Assembly (NCBI GenBank): GCA_038040385.1
Contig: JBBPII010000016.1
Coordinates: 62,001 to 126,000 of the forward strand
Reading direction: 5' to 3'
DNA: 64,000 nt
Source: Gilichinskyi gelida
GTDB lineage: Bacteria > Acidobacteriota > Thermoanaerobaculia > Gp7-AA8
Shown: in pieces, positions 58,201 to 64,000 of the stretch
Layout: each line of letters starts with the position of its first letter
Position numbering within the stretch: the stretch's first letter is position 1
Program-made: the position numbers and the translations under genes
The notes under the pieces: model-generated
What the model saw: the letters and a program-made list of their open reading frames with translations, nothing else
Database searches by the model: none
Told to the model about the DNA's origin: nothing

Positions 58201-59035
58201 CATCGGGCTCCTCGGCCCGAACGGAGCCGGGAAGACCACGCTGTTGCGCATTCTCACCGGCCTGCTCCAGCCCACACGCGGAACGATTGCCTATTGCGGG
58301 GTGCCCGTGCGGGCGGAGAACGTCGCGGAGTTTCGGCGGTCGATCGGATTCCTTCCGCAGGAGTTCAACGCGTACGCCGGTCTCACCGCGGCCCAGTTCC
58401 TCGAGTTCTGGGCGCTGGAACGCGGCATGGACCAGCCCCGGCGGCGCGGGGAACAGATCGAAGAGCTTCTCGCCGCCGTCGGACTCGAGGAGCACACCAA
58501 TCGGCGCGTTCGCGATTTTTCAGGCGGCATGCGGCAGCGCATCGGCATCGCGCGCGCGCTGCTGGGCAACCCTCCGCTGCTGATCGTCGACGAGCCGACC
58601 ACCGGACTGGACATCGAAGCGCGCCGCCGCTTTCGCGATTTCCTGACCGCGCTGGCGCGGAAGCGGATCGTGATCCTCTCCAGTCACATCGCCAGCGACG
58701 TGGAGACGACGGCCATGCGTCTTCTCCTGCTGTCGCGCGGCGAGTTGCGGTGGCAAGGCTCGGTCGAGGGCCTCCTGGCCCGCGCGCGCGGACGCGTCTT
58801 CGAGACCATCGTCTCCGACGCCGACGTCCGCACCCTCGCCCATCAGTACCGCATCACCGCCCGGGTACGCGTGCCCAGCGGCATCCGCATTCGCGGCGTT
58901 GCCGCGGAGGGCCAGCCGCTTCCCGGCCCCGAAGTGAAGGCGTCGCTGGAGGAGGCGTACCTCAGCGAGGTGTCGACCGGCGCGATCCGCCGGGGGAGCT
59001 TCGCGTTCGTGTTCGCGACCCCAGCGTCACGTTAG
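55250..59035 (+). CDS. RND-like permease fused to a complete ABC ATPase
   Basis: The protein has 1261 residues. Residues 1-950 follow the RND plan: TM1 (about 8-24), first periplasmic loop with porter-like 'LTVTLRLPPTANVDSAETTR'-type sequence, helices from about 300-412, TM7 (about 445-465), second loop (about 466-775) and helices to about 940. The TM4 and TM10 equivalents ('LLVTAVALAAIAPFAAV', 'GAAVCCVAALAVVMLLRI') lack the relay Asp/Lys residues. Residues 955-1170 are a full ABC ATPase: Walker A 'GPNGAGKTT' (989), Q-loop 'GFLPQEFN', signature 'FSGGMRQR' (1090), Walker B 'LLIVDEP' (1109), H-loop 'LSSHIASD'. A 90-residue tail follows. A 63-bp palindrome is inserted at codons 414-435. GAGG precedes the ATG by six bases. 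Confidence 0.88.
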   Translation: MGDRGVARAMIVLAVAVLACVSASRLRLEYAPDVTFPELAVTLRLPPTANVDSAETTRRWIIPIEGALRSVGGTTGTRGEVEAGSATILARFKRGTDIELKAARLASDLSPIRARLPEHASLAVFPARGGVRPNAVFAITGAAAGDAAERIAEELRSTAGVRDVQTFGTTGAEVDVRLTSDAVVSAGAIIRGLMPRPLGDARSGSRRLPLVAAPAATRIRDLLLATPALVRLGAIADIRERREEPASIARLDGRPAAIVRVFRDDDAQLLSFDRAVARVVGDRGTTIWSDAAELRVILRRLVAAAVVASLILAIGGGLPLGLYIPLSIALAINVWRIASLRVDAQTLLVTAVALAAIAPFAAVRSVSRAVWPMVIAAFFVLLLPIAATLGSGALAPLISPPARDFAIAAGCALASVAAGFSRPGVGRLKPAATLVKVLLRNSASVVLACLAVALFFLSWFGARLDPRRSRGSADRSRVFVRMQLPSGTTLSQTTRAAKAVEDALRGLGGVKRFWTSASAGSAVVVIEVEHRLEQPQRFDLFQSALRARIPLSYGTVSIQNSFDRGSASALAESIEEQPYADDTGSIYRFLLKGTDADVLRRTAETLTTRIARGDVPRKAIRSGWPEASPRIELVAAKTLSPELADAAAALSRQSLPPIEENLSDGTVLRVATRDAPAGPDDVPRRSELFARPLRVAGRLLVVENAFEARPSSTEGAVTRELGRFVLPMDVGVGGQTREQAIAKRLEIDRTISLVALPAEVIAERPQLAAWSFSLAKLRLAAVAAFLPLLIFTAAAIALASLARAAVALTPAAVSIAFVAPVLAAASARLDEMTLLATGAAVCCVAALAVVMLLRIGGASAGRTYRAIRLHAWPLVVAAIAGGALIAIAASARPAIGDAWRAPLLAAGAVVITGIPAALVLPGTIDVLLRDAAGRRGAVARASARPAVWSHSDAAPHLSVRNVTKIYGSGFRALHRVSFDLTPGVIGLLGPNGAGKTTLLRILTGLLQPTRGTIAYCGVPVRAENVAEFRRSIGFLPQEFNAYAGLTAAQFLEFWALERGMDQPRRRGEQIEELLAAVGLEEHTNRRVRDFSGGMRQRIGIARALLGNPPLLIVDEPTTGLDIEARRRFRDFLTALARKRIVILSSHIASDVETTAMRLLLLSRGELRWQGSVEGLLARARGRVFETIVSDADVRTLAHQYRITARVRVPSGIRIRGVAAEGQPLPGPEVKASLEEAYLSEVSTGAIRRGSFAFVFATPASR
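56490..56552. repeat. Perfect 63-bp palindrome (family B-like) inside the RND-ABC gene
   Basis: Two exactly complementary 29-base arms (each beginning CCAGTGTAGCGGCCGG) flank a GGGGT centre. The element is exactly 21 codons long and is read as 'SVAAGFSRPGVGRLKPAAT'. Its core (GGCTTCAGCC) is shared with the units at 9062 and 9900. Confidence 0.95.
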
Positions 59036-59058
59036 GCGGACCGTGAAGCTGGTCCGCC
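59035..59058 (+). terminator. Hairpin at the end of the export operon
   Basis: GGCGGACC and GGTCCGCC form a perfect 8-bp stem with an eight-base loop, beginning on the last base of the fusion gene's stop codon. There is no U-tract. It sits between convergent genes and could end transcripts from either side. Confidence 0.55.
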
Positions 59059-59077
59059 TGCTCACGGCCGGAGTGCA

Positions 59078-59890
59078 CTAGTAGTCCCAAGGCGGACCGG
59101 GCACCGCCATCTCCGACCACGCGTCGCCGGTGACGTTGTCGACCGTCGATCCGTAAGCGATCCAGGCGTCGGATTGCTGCCCGGTAATGTTTTCGATGAC
59201 GATATCCGTCGTCGGCGCGAGACCATTCCCCATCGAAATCTGCTGCATCGACAACGGCGGAACTATAAACGTCTGTCCCGTCGGTGTGCCGCTGCCGGTA
59301 TCAATGTAGGCAAAGAACGTTTGCGGCTTCTTCGGATCCAGGTTCACCACGCCGACGTTGACACGATAGTTCGCACCGTTTTCCGAGCCGCCGGCGCCGC
59401 TCACGCAAGCGCGCAAGTGTGTGCTGATCGTGTCGGTATCGATCGCTGGAAAACTCTGCGACGTCGTGCCCGTCGAGCCCGGCTGCGTTGTCCAGATTCG
59501 CGAGCTGACGCGCAACCACGCAGTTCGGTCGACTGCGCCAGTACTCGTGATGCCGGTGACCAGGATCGCTCCGAGTCCGCTGACATTCAGAACGTCGCGG
59601 ACAAAATCGGTGGAACGGATGACGCTCCCCGCTGCCATTTCGACTTGCATCGTCGTACCGCCGTTGCCGGCCTGCGGCAGCCAGTCGAAGCGCACAGTCT
59701 GAGTTCGACTGGTGCGGTTGCTGACATAGATGTCGGAGTGAAAAAACGTTCCGTTTGCACCAGCCGTGCTGCCGGCCGCCGGAATCAGGACCTGCGGCGC
59801 TCCCCCCAGAGTCTGGATCACAGTGGCAGTTGCCGATGTAACCGACAGAAGAATCGTCATCGCCAATGTGCTCGCCACGCGTGTTTTCAT
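59078..59890 (-). CDS. Hypothetical secreted protein
   Basis: The protein has 270 residues. It starts MKTRVASTLAMTILLSVTSATA, a clear signal peptide, with GGAGG six bases upstream. The mature part is rich in Ser, Thr, Gly and beta-strands ('FFHSDIYVSNRTSRTQTVRF', 'VEMAAGSVIRSTDFVRDVL', 'IVIENITGQQSDAWIAYGS'), resembling the paired immunoglobulin-like surface or exported proteins frequent in Acidobacteriota. No enzyme motif is seen, and it belongs to no named family I can assign. A half family-A repeat separates it from pheS. Confidence 0.75.
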   Translation of the reverse strand: MKTRVASTLAMTILLSVTSATATVIQTLGGAPQVLIPAAGSTAGANGTFFHSDIYVSNRTSRTQTVRFDWLPQAGNGGTTMQVEMAAGSVIRSTDFVRDVLNVSGLGAILVTGITSTGAVDRTAWLRVSSRIWTTQPGSTGTTSQSFPAIDTDTISTHLRACVSGAGGSENGANYRVNVGVVNLDPKKPQTFFAYIDTGSGTPTGQTFIVPPLSMQQISMGNGLAPTTDIVIENITGQQSDAWIAYGSTVDNVTGDAWSEMAVPGPPWDY

Positions 59891-59948
59891 GATGTGCCTC
59901 CACACTTAGAGTGCAGGTGCGGTGGCAAACGTTTCAAAAGGCCACGCC

Positions 59949-59973
59949 GAAGATCCTTCGCTACGCTCAGGAT
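59949..59973. repeat. Half family-A repeat at the pheS stop
   Basis: The sequence AAGATCCTTCGC...GCTCAGGAT is one arm of the family-A palindrome, ending directly against the pheS stop codon. The opposite arm is missing. Confidence 0.7.
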
Positions 59974-60999
59974 TTAGAACTGCCCCAGCACGCGCAGGTC
60001 GTTCTCGAAGAGCGTCCGGATGTTCGGGATGTCGAACTTGATCATCGCGCAGCGGTCGAGCCCGAGGCCGAAGGCGAAGCCGCTCCACTCCTCGGGGTCG
60101 ATGCCGACGTTGCGCAGCACCTGCGGGTGGATCATCCCGCAGCCGAGGATCTCCATCCAGCCGGTCTGCGAGCAGGTGCCGCAGCCGGCGCCCTTGCAAT
60201 TGAAGCACGACATGTCCACTTCCGCCGATGGCTCGGTGAAGGGGAAGTAGCTGGGGCGCATCCGCATCTCGAGCTTCTCGCCGAAGAGGCGCTTGATGAA
60301 GTGCTCGAGCGTGGCGCGGAGATGCCCGATGTGGATGCCCCTGTCGACCAGGAACCCCTCGGCCTGATGGAACATCGGCGAGCGGCGCATGGTGATCTCG
60401 TCGCGGCGATAGACGCGGCCGCAGGAGAGCACCTTCACCGGCGGCTTCCACTTCTCCATCGAGCGGATCTGCACGTTCGAGGTGTGCGTGCGCAGGAGCA
60501 ATTTGTCGGCGTCGAGGAAGAAGGTGTCCTGCGTGTCGCGGGCCGGGTGGTCGGGCGTGAAGTTCAACGCCTCGAAGTTGTACCAGTCGGTCTCCACCTC
60601 GGGGCCGGGATCGAGCGAGTAGCCCATCTCGGTGAAGATCTGCTCCATCTCCCGTCGGACGATGGTGGTCGGATGCAGATGCCCGAGCCGCGGCATGCGC
60701 GCGGGGAGGGTGACGTCGATGGATTCCGCTGCTTCCTTGCGCGTCGTCTCCTCCGCCGCGATGCGGTCGCTCTTTTCCTTGAGCTCCGCCTCGAGGCGGT
60801 CGCGCAGCTTGTTCAGCGCGTCGCCGGCATCCTTCTTCTGCTCCTTCGGCACCTCTTTGAGGCGGGCGAAGAGGGCGGGGACCAGCCCACCCTTGCGGCC
60901 GAAATAGCGAACGCGCAGCTCGTCGAGGGCGTGGGTGTCGTCGGCGGCGGCTAGCGCCGCGTCGAACTCACGGCCGGCTCGAGCGATATCGTCGATCAT
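59974..60999 (-). CDS. pheS: Phenylalanine-tRNA ligase alpha subunit
   Basis: The protein has 341 residues. It charges tRNA-Phe together with PheT (not in the window). The N-terminal coiled-coil ('RYFGRKGGLVPALFARLKEV') is followed by the class II core: 'GHLHPTTIVRREMEQIFTEM', 'NFTPDHPARDTQDTFF' and 'EWSGFAFGLGLDRCAMIKF'. The ATG at 60997-60999 has AAGGA five bases upstream, and that ribosome site lies within a half family-A repeat. It is last in the thrS-infC-rpmI-rplT-pheS series. Confidence 0.95.
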   Translation of the reverse strand: MIDDIARAGREFDAALAAADDTHALDELRVRYFGRKGGLVPALFARLKEVPKEQKKDAGDALNKLRDRLEAELKEKSDRIAAEETTRKEAAESIDVTLPARMPRLGHLHPTTIVRREMEQIFTEMGYSLDPGPEVETDWYNFEALNFTPDHPARDTQDTFFLDADKLLLRTHTSNVQIRSMEKWKPPVKVLSCGRVYRRDEITMRRSPMFHQAEGFLVDRGIHIGHLRATLEHFIKRLFGEKLEMRMRPSYFPFTEPSAEVDMSCFNCKGAGCGTCSQTGWMEILGCGMIHPQVLRNVGIDPEEWSGFAFGLGLDRCAMIKFDIPNIRTLFENDLRVLGQF

Positions 61000-61000
61000 T

Positions 61001-61035
61001 GAGATCCTTCGCCGTCTCCGCGGCTCAGGATGACG
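61001..61035. repeat. Half family-A repeat carrying the pheS ribosome site
   Basis: One arm of the family-A element (GTCATCCTGAGC ... GCGAAGGATCTC on the minus strand) ends one base before the pheS ATG. Its conserved GAAGGA provides the Shine-Dalgarno at ideal spacing. Confidence 0.8.
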
Positions 61036-61059
61036 TTCAGCGGCTGCCGCCGCTTCACG

Positions 61060-61458
61060 TCATTTCGCGGTTGCCTTGTCCAGAGCGGCGCGCAACTGCT
61101 TCTTCTCGATCGCTCCGCGCGCGCTGGCGACCAGCGCCTTGAACGCGTTGGCGTCGCGGACGGCGAGGTCGGCGAGCACCTTACGGTCGATGGTCGAGCC
61201 GGCGGCCTTGAGGCCGGACATGAGCTGCGAGTACGACATGCCGTTCAGGCGGGCGGCGGCGTTGATGCGGGCGATCCACAGCTTGCGGAACTGCCCCTTG
61301 CGATCCTTGCGGCCGGTGAAGGCGGCGTTGAGCGCTTTGTCCACCGCCTGCTTGGCGATGCGGTGGCCGCGCGACTTCATCCCCCAATAGCCCTTGGCGA
61401 GCTTCAGGATCTTCGAACGGCGGTTCTTTCTTTTTGGGCCTCGTTTGACGCGCGGCAT
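61060..61458 (-). CDS. rplT: 50S ribosomal protein L20
   Basis: The protein has 132 residues, somewhat longer than the usual 117-120 through its C-terminus. 'RVKRGPKRKNRRSKILKLAK' and 'KLWIARINAAARLNGMSYSQ' are diagnostic. L20 is an early 23S rRNA assembly protein and in many bacteria represses its own operon. GAGGAGAG lies just upstream of the ATG. It lies in the order infC-rpmI-rplT. Confidence 0.96.
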   Translation of the reverse strand: MPRVKRGPKRKNRRSKILKLAKGYWGMKSRGHRIAKQAVDKALNAAFTGRKDRKGQFRKLWIARINAAARLNGMSYSQLMSGLKAAGSTIDRKVLADLAVRDANAFKALVASARGAIEKKQLRAALDKATAK

Positions 61459-61533
61459 GGTCTCTCCTCGTTTGTGATTTCAGAGCGGGCGGGTCAGGAG
61501 GTGAAGCGTAACCGCGCCTCGCTCGAGGTTGGA

Positions 61534-61731
61534 CTACAGATACGGAATCATCTTCTTGACGGTCTTCTCATTCGCCTTCGACACTTCTGTCTCCTGCCCA
61601 AGCGCGGCCTTCCGGCCCTGCGACTTCTTGGTCAGGATGTGCGAATGGAAGGCGTGATGACGCTGCAGCTTCCCGCTGCCCGTCTTCTTGAAGCGCTTCG
61701 CGGCGCCGCGGTGCGTCTTGATCTTCGGCAT
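61534..61731 (-). CDS. rpmI: 50S ribosomal protein L35
   Basis: The protein has 65 residues. 'PKIKTHRGAAKRFKKTGSGK' and 'RHHAFHSHILTKKSQGRKAAL' (in part) are L35 signatures. AGGAG lies seven bases before the ATG. It stands between infC and rplT; the gap to infC holds a full family-A palindrome instead of the usual short leader. Confidence 0.96.
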   Translation of the reverse strand: MPKIKTHRGAAKRFKKTGSGKLQRHHAFHSHILTKKSQGRKAALGQETEVSKANEKTVKKMIPYL

Positions 61732-61780
61732 AGCTTGGCTCCTAACTGGCTGAGCTGTGAGTGAATTCCCGTGCGCCGCG

Positions 61781-61860
61781 GTGTCATCCTGAGCCGCGAA
61801 GACGGCGAAGGATCCCCCGCTTCAGGGGATCCTTCGCGCTCTTCGGCGCTCAGGATGACA
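61781..61860. repeat. Palindromic repeat, family A (long hairpin)
   Basis: GTGTCATCCTGAGC / GCTCAGGATGACAC outer arms and GCGAAGGATCCCC / GGGGATCCTTCGC inner arms form a long hairpin with a GCTTCA loop. It stands between infC and rpmI and could act as a transcript-processing or attenuation hairpin. Confidence 0.88.
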
Positions 61861-61875
61861 CGCGCTACGCGCGTG

Positions 61876-62433
61876 TCACTTGTTCGGGGCGATCACCATC
61901 GTCATCCGGTTCCCCTGGACGTCGGGGTTGGCGTTCTCGGCGGTGCCGACTTCCTTGATGTCCGTCAGCAGCCGGTCGAGCACGGCGCGCCCCAGCTCCA
62001 TGTGCGACATCTCCCGTCCGCGGAAGCGGATGGACGCCTTGACCTTGTCGCCGTGCTGGAGGAACCGCACGATGTTGTTCTTCTTGAAGTCGTAGTCGTG
62101 CTCGTCGATCCGAGGCCGGAACTGCACCTCCTTGACCACGATGACTTTCTGCTTCTTCTTCGCCTCGCTCTGCTTCTTCTTCTGCTGGAACTGGTACTTC
62201 CCGTAATCCATGATCTTGCAGACCGGCGGAGCGGCGGTCGGAGAGATCTCGACGAGATCGAGGTCTTTCTCTCTCGCCATGTCCTGCGCCTGCTGGAGCG
62301 GGACGATTCCAACCTGAGAGCCGTCGGCGCCGATGAGGCGCACCTCGGGGATTCCTCGGATCAGGTCATTGATTCTGGATTCTGGTTCAGCGGGTCTGCG
62401 GTCGAATCTCGATCCTCGTCGCGGTGGAAAAAT
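61876..62433 (-). CDS. infC: Translation initiation factor IF-3, AUU start
   Basis: The protein has 185 residues if started at ATT 62431-62433. The conserved sequence begins 'RINDLIRGIPEVRLIGADG' and continues 'LDLVEISPTAAPPVCKIMDY' and 'KVKASIRFRGREMSHMELG'. An ATG at 62343 would cut off part of the conserved N-terminal 'RINxxIR' region. AGGAGG (62442-62447) is eight bases upstream of the ATT. IF-3 rejects non-canonical codons, so an AUU start is the known self-limiting control of infC in many bacteria. It is followed by rpmI and rplT. Confidence 0.9.
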   Translation of the reverse strand: MFPPRRGSRFDRRPAEPESRINDLIRGIPEVRLIGADGSQVGIVPLQQAQDMAREKDLDLVEISPTAAPPVCKIMDYGKYQFQQKKKQSEAKKKQKVIVVKEVQFRPRIDEHDYDFKKNNIVRFLQHGDKVKASIRFRGREMSHMELGRAVLDRLLTDIKEVGTAENANPDVQGNRMTMVIAPNK

Positions 62434-62441
62434 ACGGATGC

Positions 62442-62447
62442 CCTCCT
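62442..62447 (-). promoter_or_regulatory. Shine-Dalgarno deciding the infC AUU start
   Basis: A full AGGAGG is followed by eight bases and ATT TTT CCA. The nearer ATC is only two bases away, too close to be used. Confidence 0.75.
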
Positions 62448-62487
62448 ATTCGGCTGGTCTGGAACGCGGCAATCTACGAATAAACCT

Positions 62488-64000
62488 CTACAAAGTCAAC
62501 GAGCGCGAGCCGGACAAACGCCGCGCCTCGGCCACAAAATCCTCGATCGGCATCGATCCCTGATCGCCCCCGCTCCGCCGCCGCACGGCCACCGTTCCCG
62601 CCGCCACTTCCTTCTCCCCGACCACCAGCATGTAGGGGATCTTGTCCATCTGCGCCTTCCGGATCTTCGCCCCCAGCTTCTCGTTCGACTCATCGTTCTC
62701 CACCCGCAGCCCGGCGGCCTTGAGCTTCGCGGTGACCTCCCGGCCGTAGTCGAGGAACTTCTCCGACAGCGGCAGGACGATGGCCTGCACCGGCGCCAGC
62801 CAGAGGGGGAACGAGCCGGCGAAGTGCTCGATGATGATGCCGATGAAGCGCTCCAGCGACCCGAGGATGGCGCGGTGGATCATGACCGGACGGTGGTCGG
62901 CGTTGTCGGCGCCGACGTACTCGAGCTTGAAGCGCTCCGGCTGCCCGTAGTCGAGCTGGATGGTGCCGAGCTGCCACGGACGGCCGATGGCGTCGGTGAC
63001 CTGGAAGTCGAGCTTCGGCCCGTAGAACGCGCCGTCGCCGGCGTTGATCTGGTACTTCAGGCCGTTTTTCTTCAGCGCCGCTTCGAGCGCCGACTCGGCG
63101 ACGTCCCAGTTCTCGTCGCTACCGATGCGCTTCGGCGGCCGGGTGGACAGCACGATGCGCACCTCGGCGAAGCCGAAGACGTCGTACATCTCCTTGATCA
63201 GCCGCAGCTCGCGGTCGATCTCCGCCTCGATCTGCTCGGGAGTGATGAAGAGGTGCGCGTCGTCCTGGGCGAACGAGCGGACCCGCACCAGCCCGGAGGT
63301 CACGCCGCTCCGCTCGTAGCGGTGCAGGCGGGCGAAGTCGGCGATGCGCAGCGGCAGGTCGCGGTACGAGCGCCGCTGCATGGCGTAGATCTGGGTGTGG
63401 CCGGGGCAGTTCATCGGCTTCACCCCGTACTCCCGCTCCTCGATCTCCGAGAAGAACATGTTCTCGCGGTAGTTGTCGTAGTGGCCGGAGATCTTGAAGA
63501 TCTCGGTGTCCCACACCAGCGGGGTGACCACTTCGCTGTAGCCGTCGCGGCGGTAGAACTGGCGGACGAAGTCGATCAGCTCGTTGTAGATGACCGCCCC
63601 CTTCGGCAGGAAGATGGGCATCGAGGGCGCGAAGTGCGAGAAGGTGAAGAGCTCGAGCTCCTTGCCGAGCTTGCGGTGGTCGCGGGCGCGCGCCTGCTCC
63701 ATCTGCTGGAGGTGCTTTTCCAGCTCCTCCTTGTCGGCCCACGCGGTGCCGTAGATGCGCTGCAGCATGGCGTTGCGCTCGTCGCCGCGCCAATACGCGC
63801 CGGCGACCGAGAGGAGCTTGAACGCCCCGAGCTTGCCGGTGGACGGCACGTGCGGGCCGCGGCAGAGATCGAACCATTCGCCCTGCCGGTAGACCGACAG
63901 CGGCTCGTCGCCGGGGATGCCCTCGATGATCTCGACTTTGTATTTCTCGCCGAGCTTGTCGAAGGTCTTGATGGCCTCGTCGCGGCTCCATTCCTCGCGG
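62488..64000 (-). CDS. thrS: Threonine-tRNA ligase (N-terminus outside window)
   Basis: About 504 C-terminal codons are present. The end of the editing domain ('EGIPGDEPLSVYRQGEWFDL', 'CRGPHVPSTGKLGAFKLL') is followed by the class II catalytic core with zinc-ligand region 'VKPMNCPGHTQIYAMQ', 'RSGVTSGLVRVRSFAQDDAH' and motif 3 'VMIHRAILGSLERFIGIIIE'. The anticodon domain ends '...RLSGSRSLTL'. It charges tRNA-Thr. A 54-base gap then leads to infC, the usual gene order. Confidence 0.96.
   Translation of the reverse strand, partial: REEWSRDEAIKTFDKLGEKYKVEIIEGIPGDEPLSVYRQGEWFDLCRGPHVPSTGKLGAFKLLSVAGAYWRGDERNAMLQRIYGTAWADKEELEKHLQQMEQARARDHRKLGKELELFTFSHFAPSMPIFLPKGAVIYNELIDFVRQFYRRDGYSEVVTPLVWDTEIFKISGHYDNYRENMFFSEIEEREYGVKPMNCPGHTQIYAMQRRSYRDLPLRIADFARLHRYERSGVTSGLVRVRSFAQDDAHLFITPEQIEAEIDRELRLIKEMYDVFGFAEVRIVLSTRPPKRIGSDENWDVAESALEAALKKNGLKYQINAGDGAFYGPKLDFQVTDAIGRPWQLGTIQLDYGQPERFKLEYVGADNADHRPVMIHRAILGSLERFIGIIIEHFAGSFPLWLAPVQAIVLPLSEKFLDYGREVTAKLKAAGLRVENDESNEKLGAKIRKAQMDKIPYMLVVGEKEVAAGTVAVRRRSGGDQGSMPIEDFVAEARRLSGSRSLTL

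Noticed and set aside
1..64000. tRNA, rRNA, insertion sequences, prophage, replication origin
   Set aside because: No cloverleaf with typical T-loop, no rRNA-like sequence, no transposase or integrase motif and no DnaA-box cluster was recognised on reading.

Overview
The window is a gene-dense, GC-rich (roughly two thirds G+C by eye) chromosomal stretch from a diderm bacterium. A BamA-type barrel protein, a TonB-dependent receptor with an N-terminal carboxypeptidase-regulatory-like domain, a TolC-type channel, several lipoproteins, DUF5916, DUF2911 and DUF2330 proteins and a MenG/UbiE methyltransferase together point to the Acidobacteriota or a close relative. No rRNA, tRNA, CRISPR array, transposase or prophage was recognised. 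No gap between genes exceeds about 200 bases; the larger gaps hold palindromic repeats.

Layout: 1-9.0 kb (minus strand) holds a DinB/YfiT fragment, a broken transglycosylase remnant, a zincin coupled to a large peptidase/beta-propeller/barrel protein, a small c-type cytochrome with an F420-type NADP oxidoreductase, and a methyl-accepting receptor operon. 9-15.8 kb has small membrane and stress-type proteins, a YqiA-like hydrolase, DUF2911 and DUF2330 proteins, a lone RnfD-like membrane protein and a DinB protein. 15.8-19.6 kb has a 7TM-PAS-GGDEF-EAL protein and a MntA/HepT toxin-antitoxin pair. 19.6-31.8 kb is housekeeping (purF, a double GNAT, purL, tsaE, NAD(P)H-hydrate repair, SAM hydroxide adenosyltransferase, PilZ, menG/ubiE, nadE). 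32-41.4 kb has outer-membrane or periplasmic proteins, an unrecognised three-gene cassette (35.4-36.2 kb), a NagZ-like GH3 and a TonB receptor. 41.5-59.0 kb is an export region. 59-64 kb ends in the classical thrS-infC-rpmI-rplT-pheS cluster.

The most unusual part is 43.9-59.0 kb: a YtrA-type GntR repressor gene with a perfect operator and apparently an ACG start, two ABC systems, an HlyD-type lipoprotein, a normal-looking RND pump and a 1261-residue protein that fuses an RND-like permease to a complete ABC ATPase. Its RND half lacks the transmembrane acidic residues of the proton relay, so ATP may replace proton motive force. Nearly all these genes overlap by 1-8 bases and look translationally coupled; a TetR-TolC pair lies just upstream.

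The second theme is palindromic repeats (five families by eye, A to E). Several lie inside or at the edges of genes and are translated or used: as a 21-codon insertion in the RND-ABC fusion, an insertion in the RND pump, the linker of a double acetyltransferase, the start codon and N-terminus of a lipoprotein, the C-terminal tail of the RnfD-like protein, and the Shine-Dalgarno of pheS. The third theme is promoters: several start codons lie 6-9 bases after a good -10 box, and two divergent gene pairs share a 20-22 bp intergenic region that seems to fire leaderless mRNAs in both directions.
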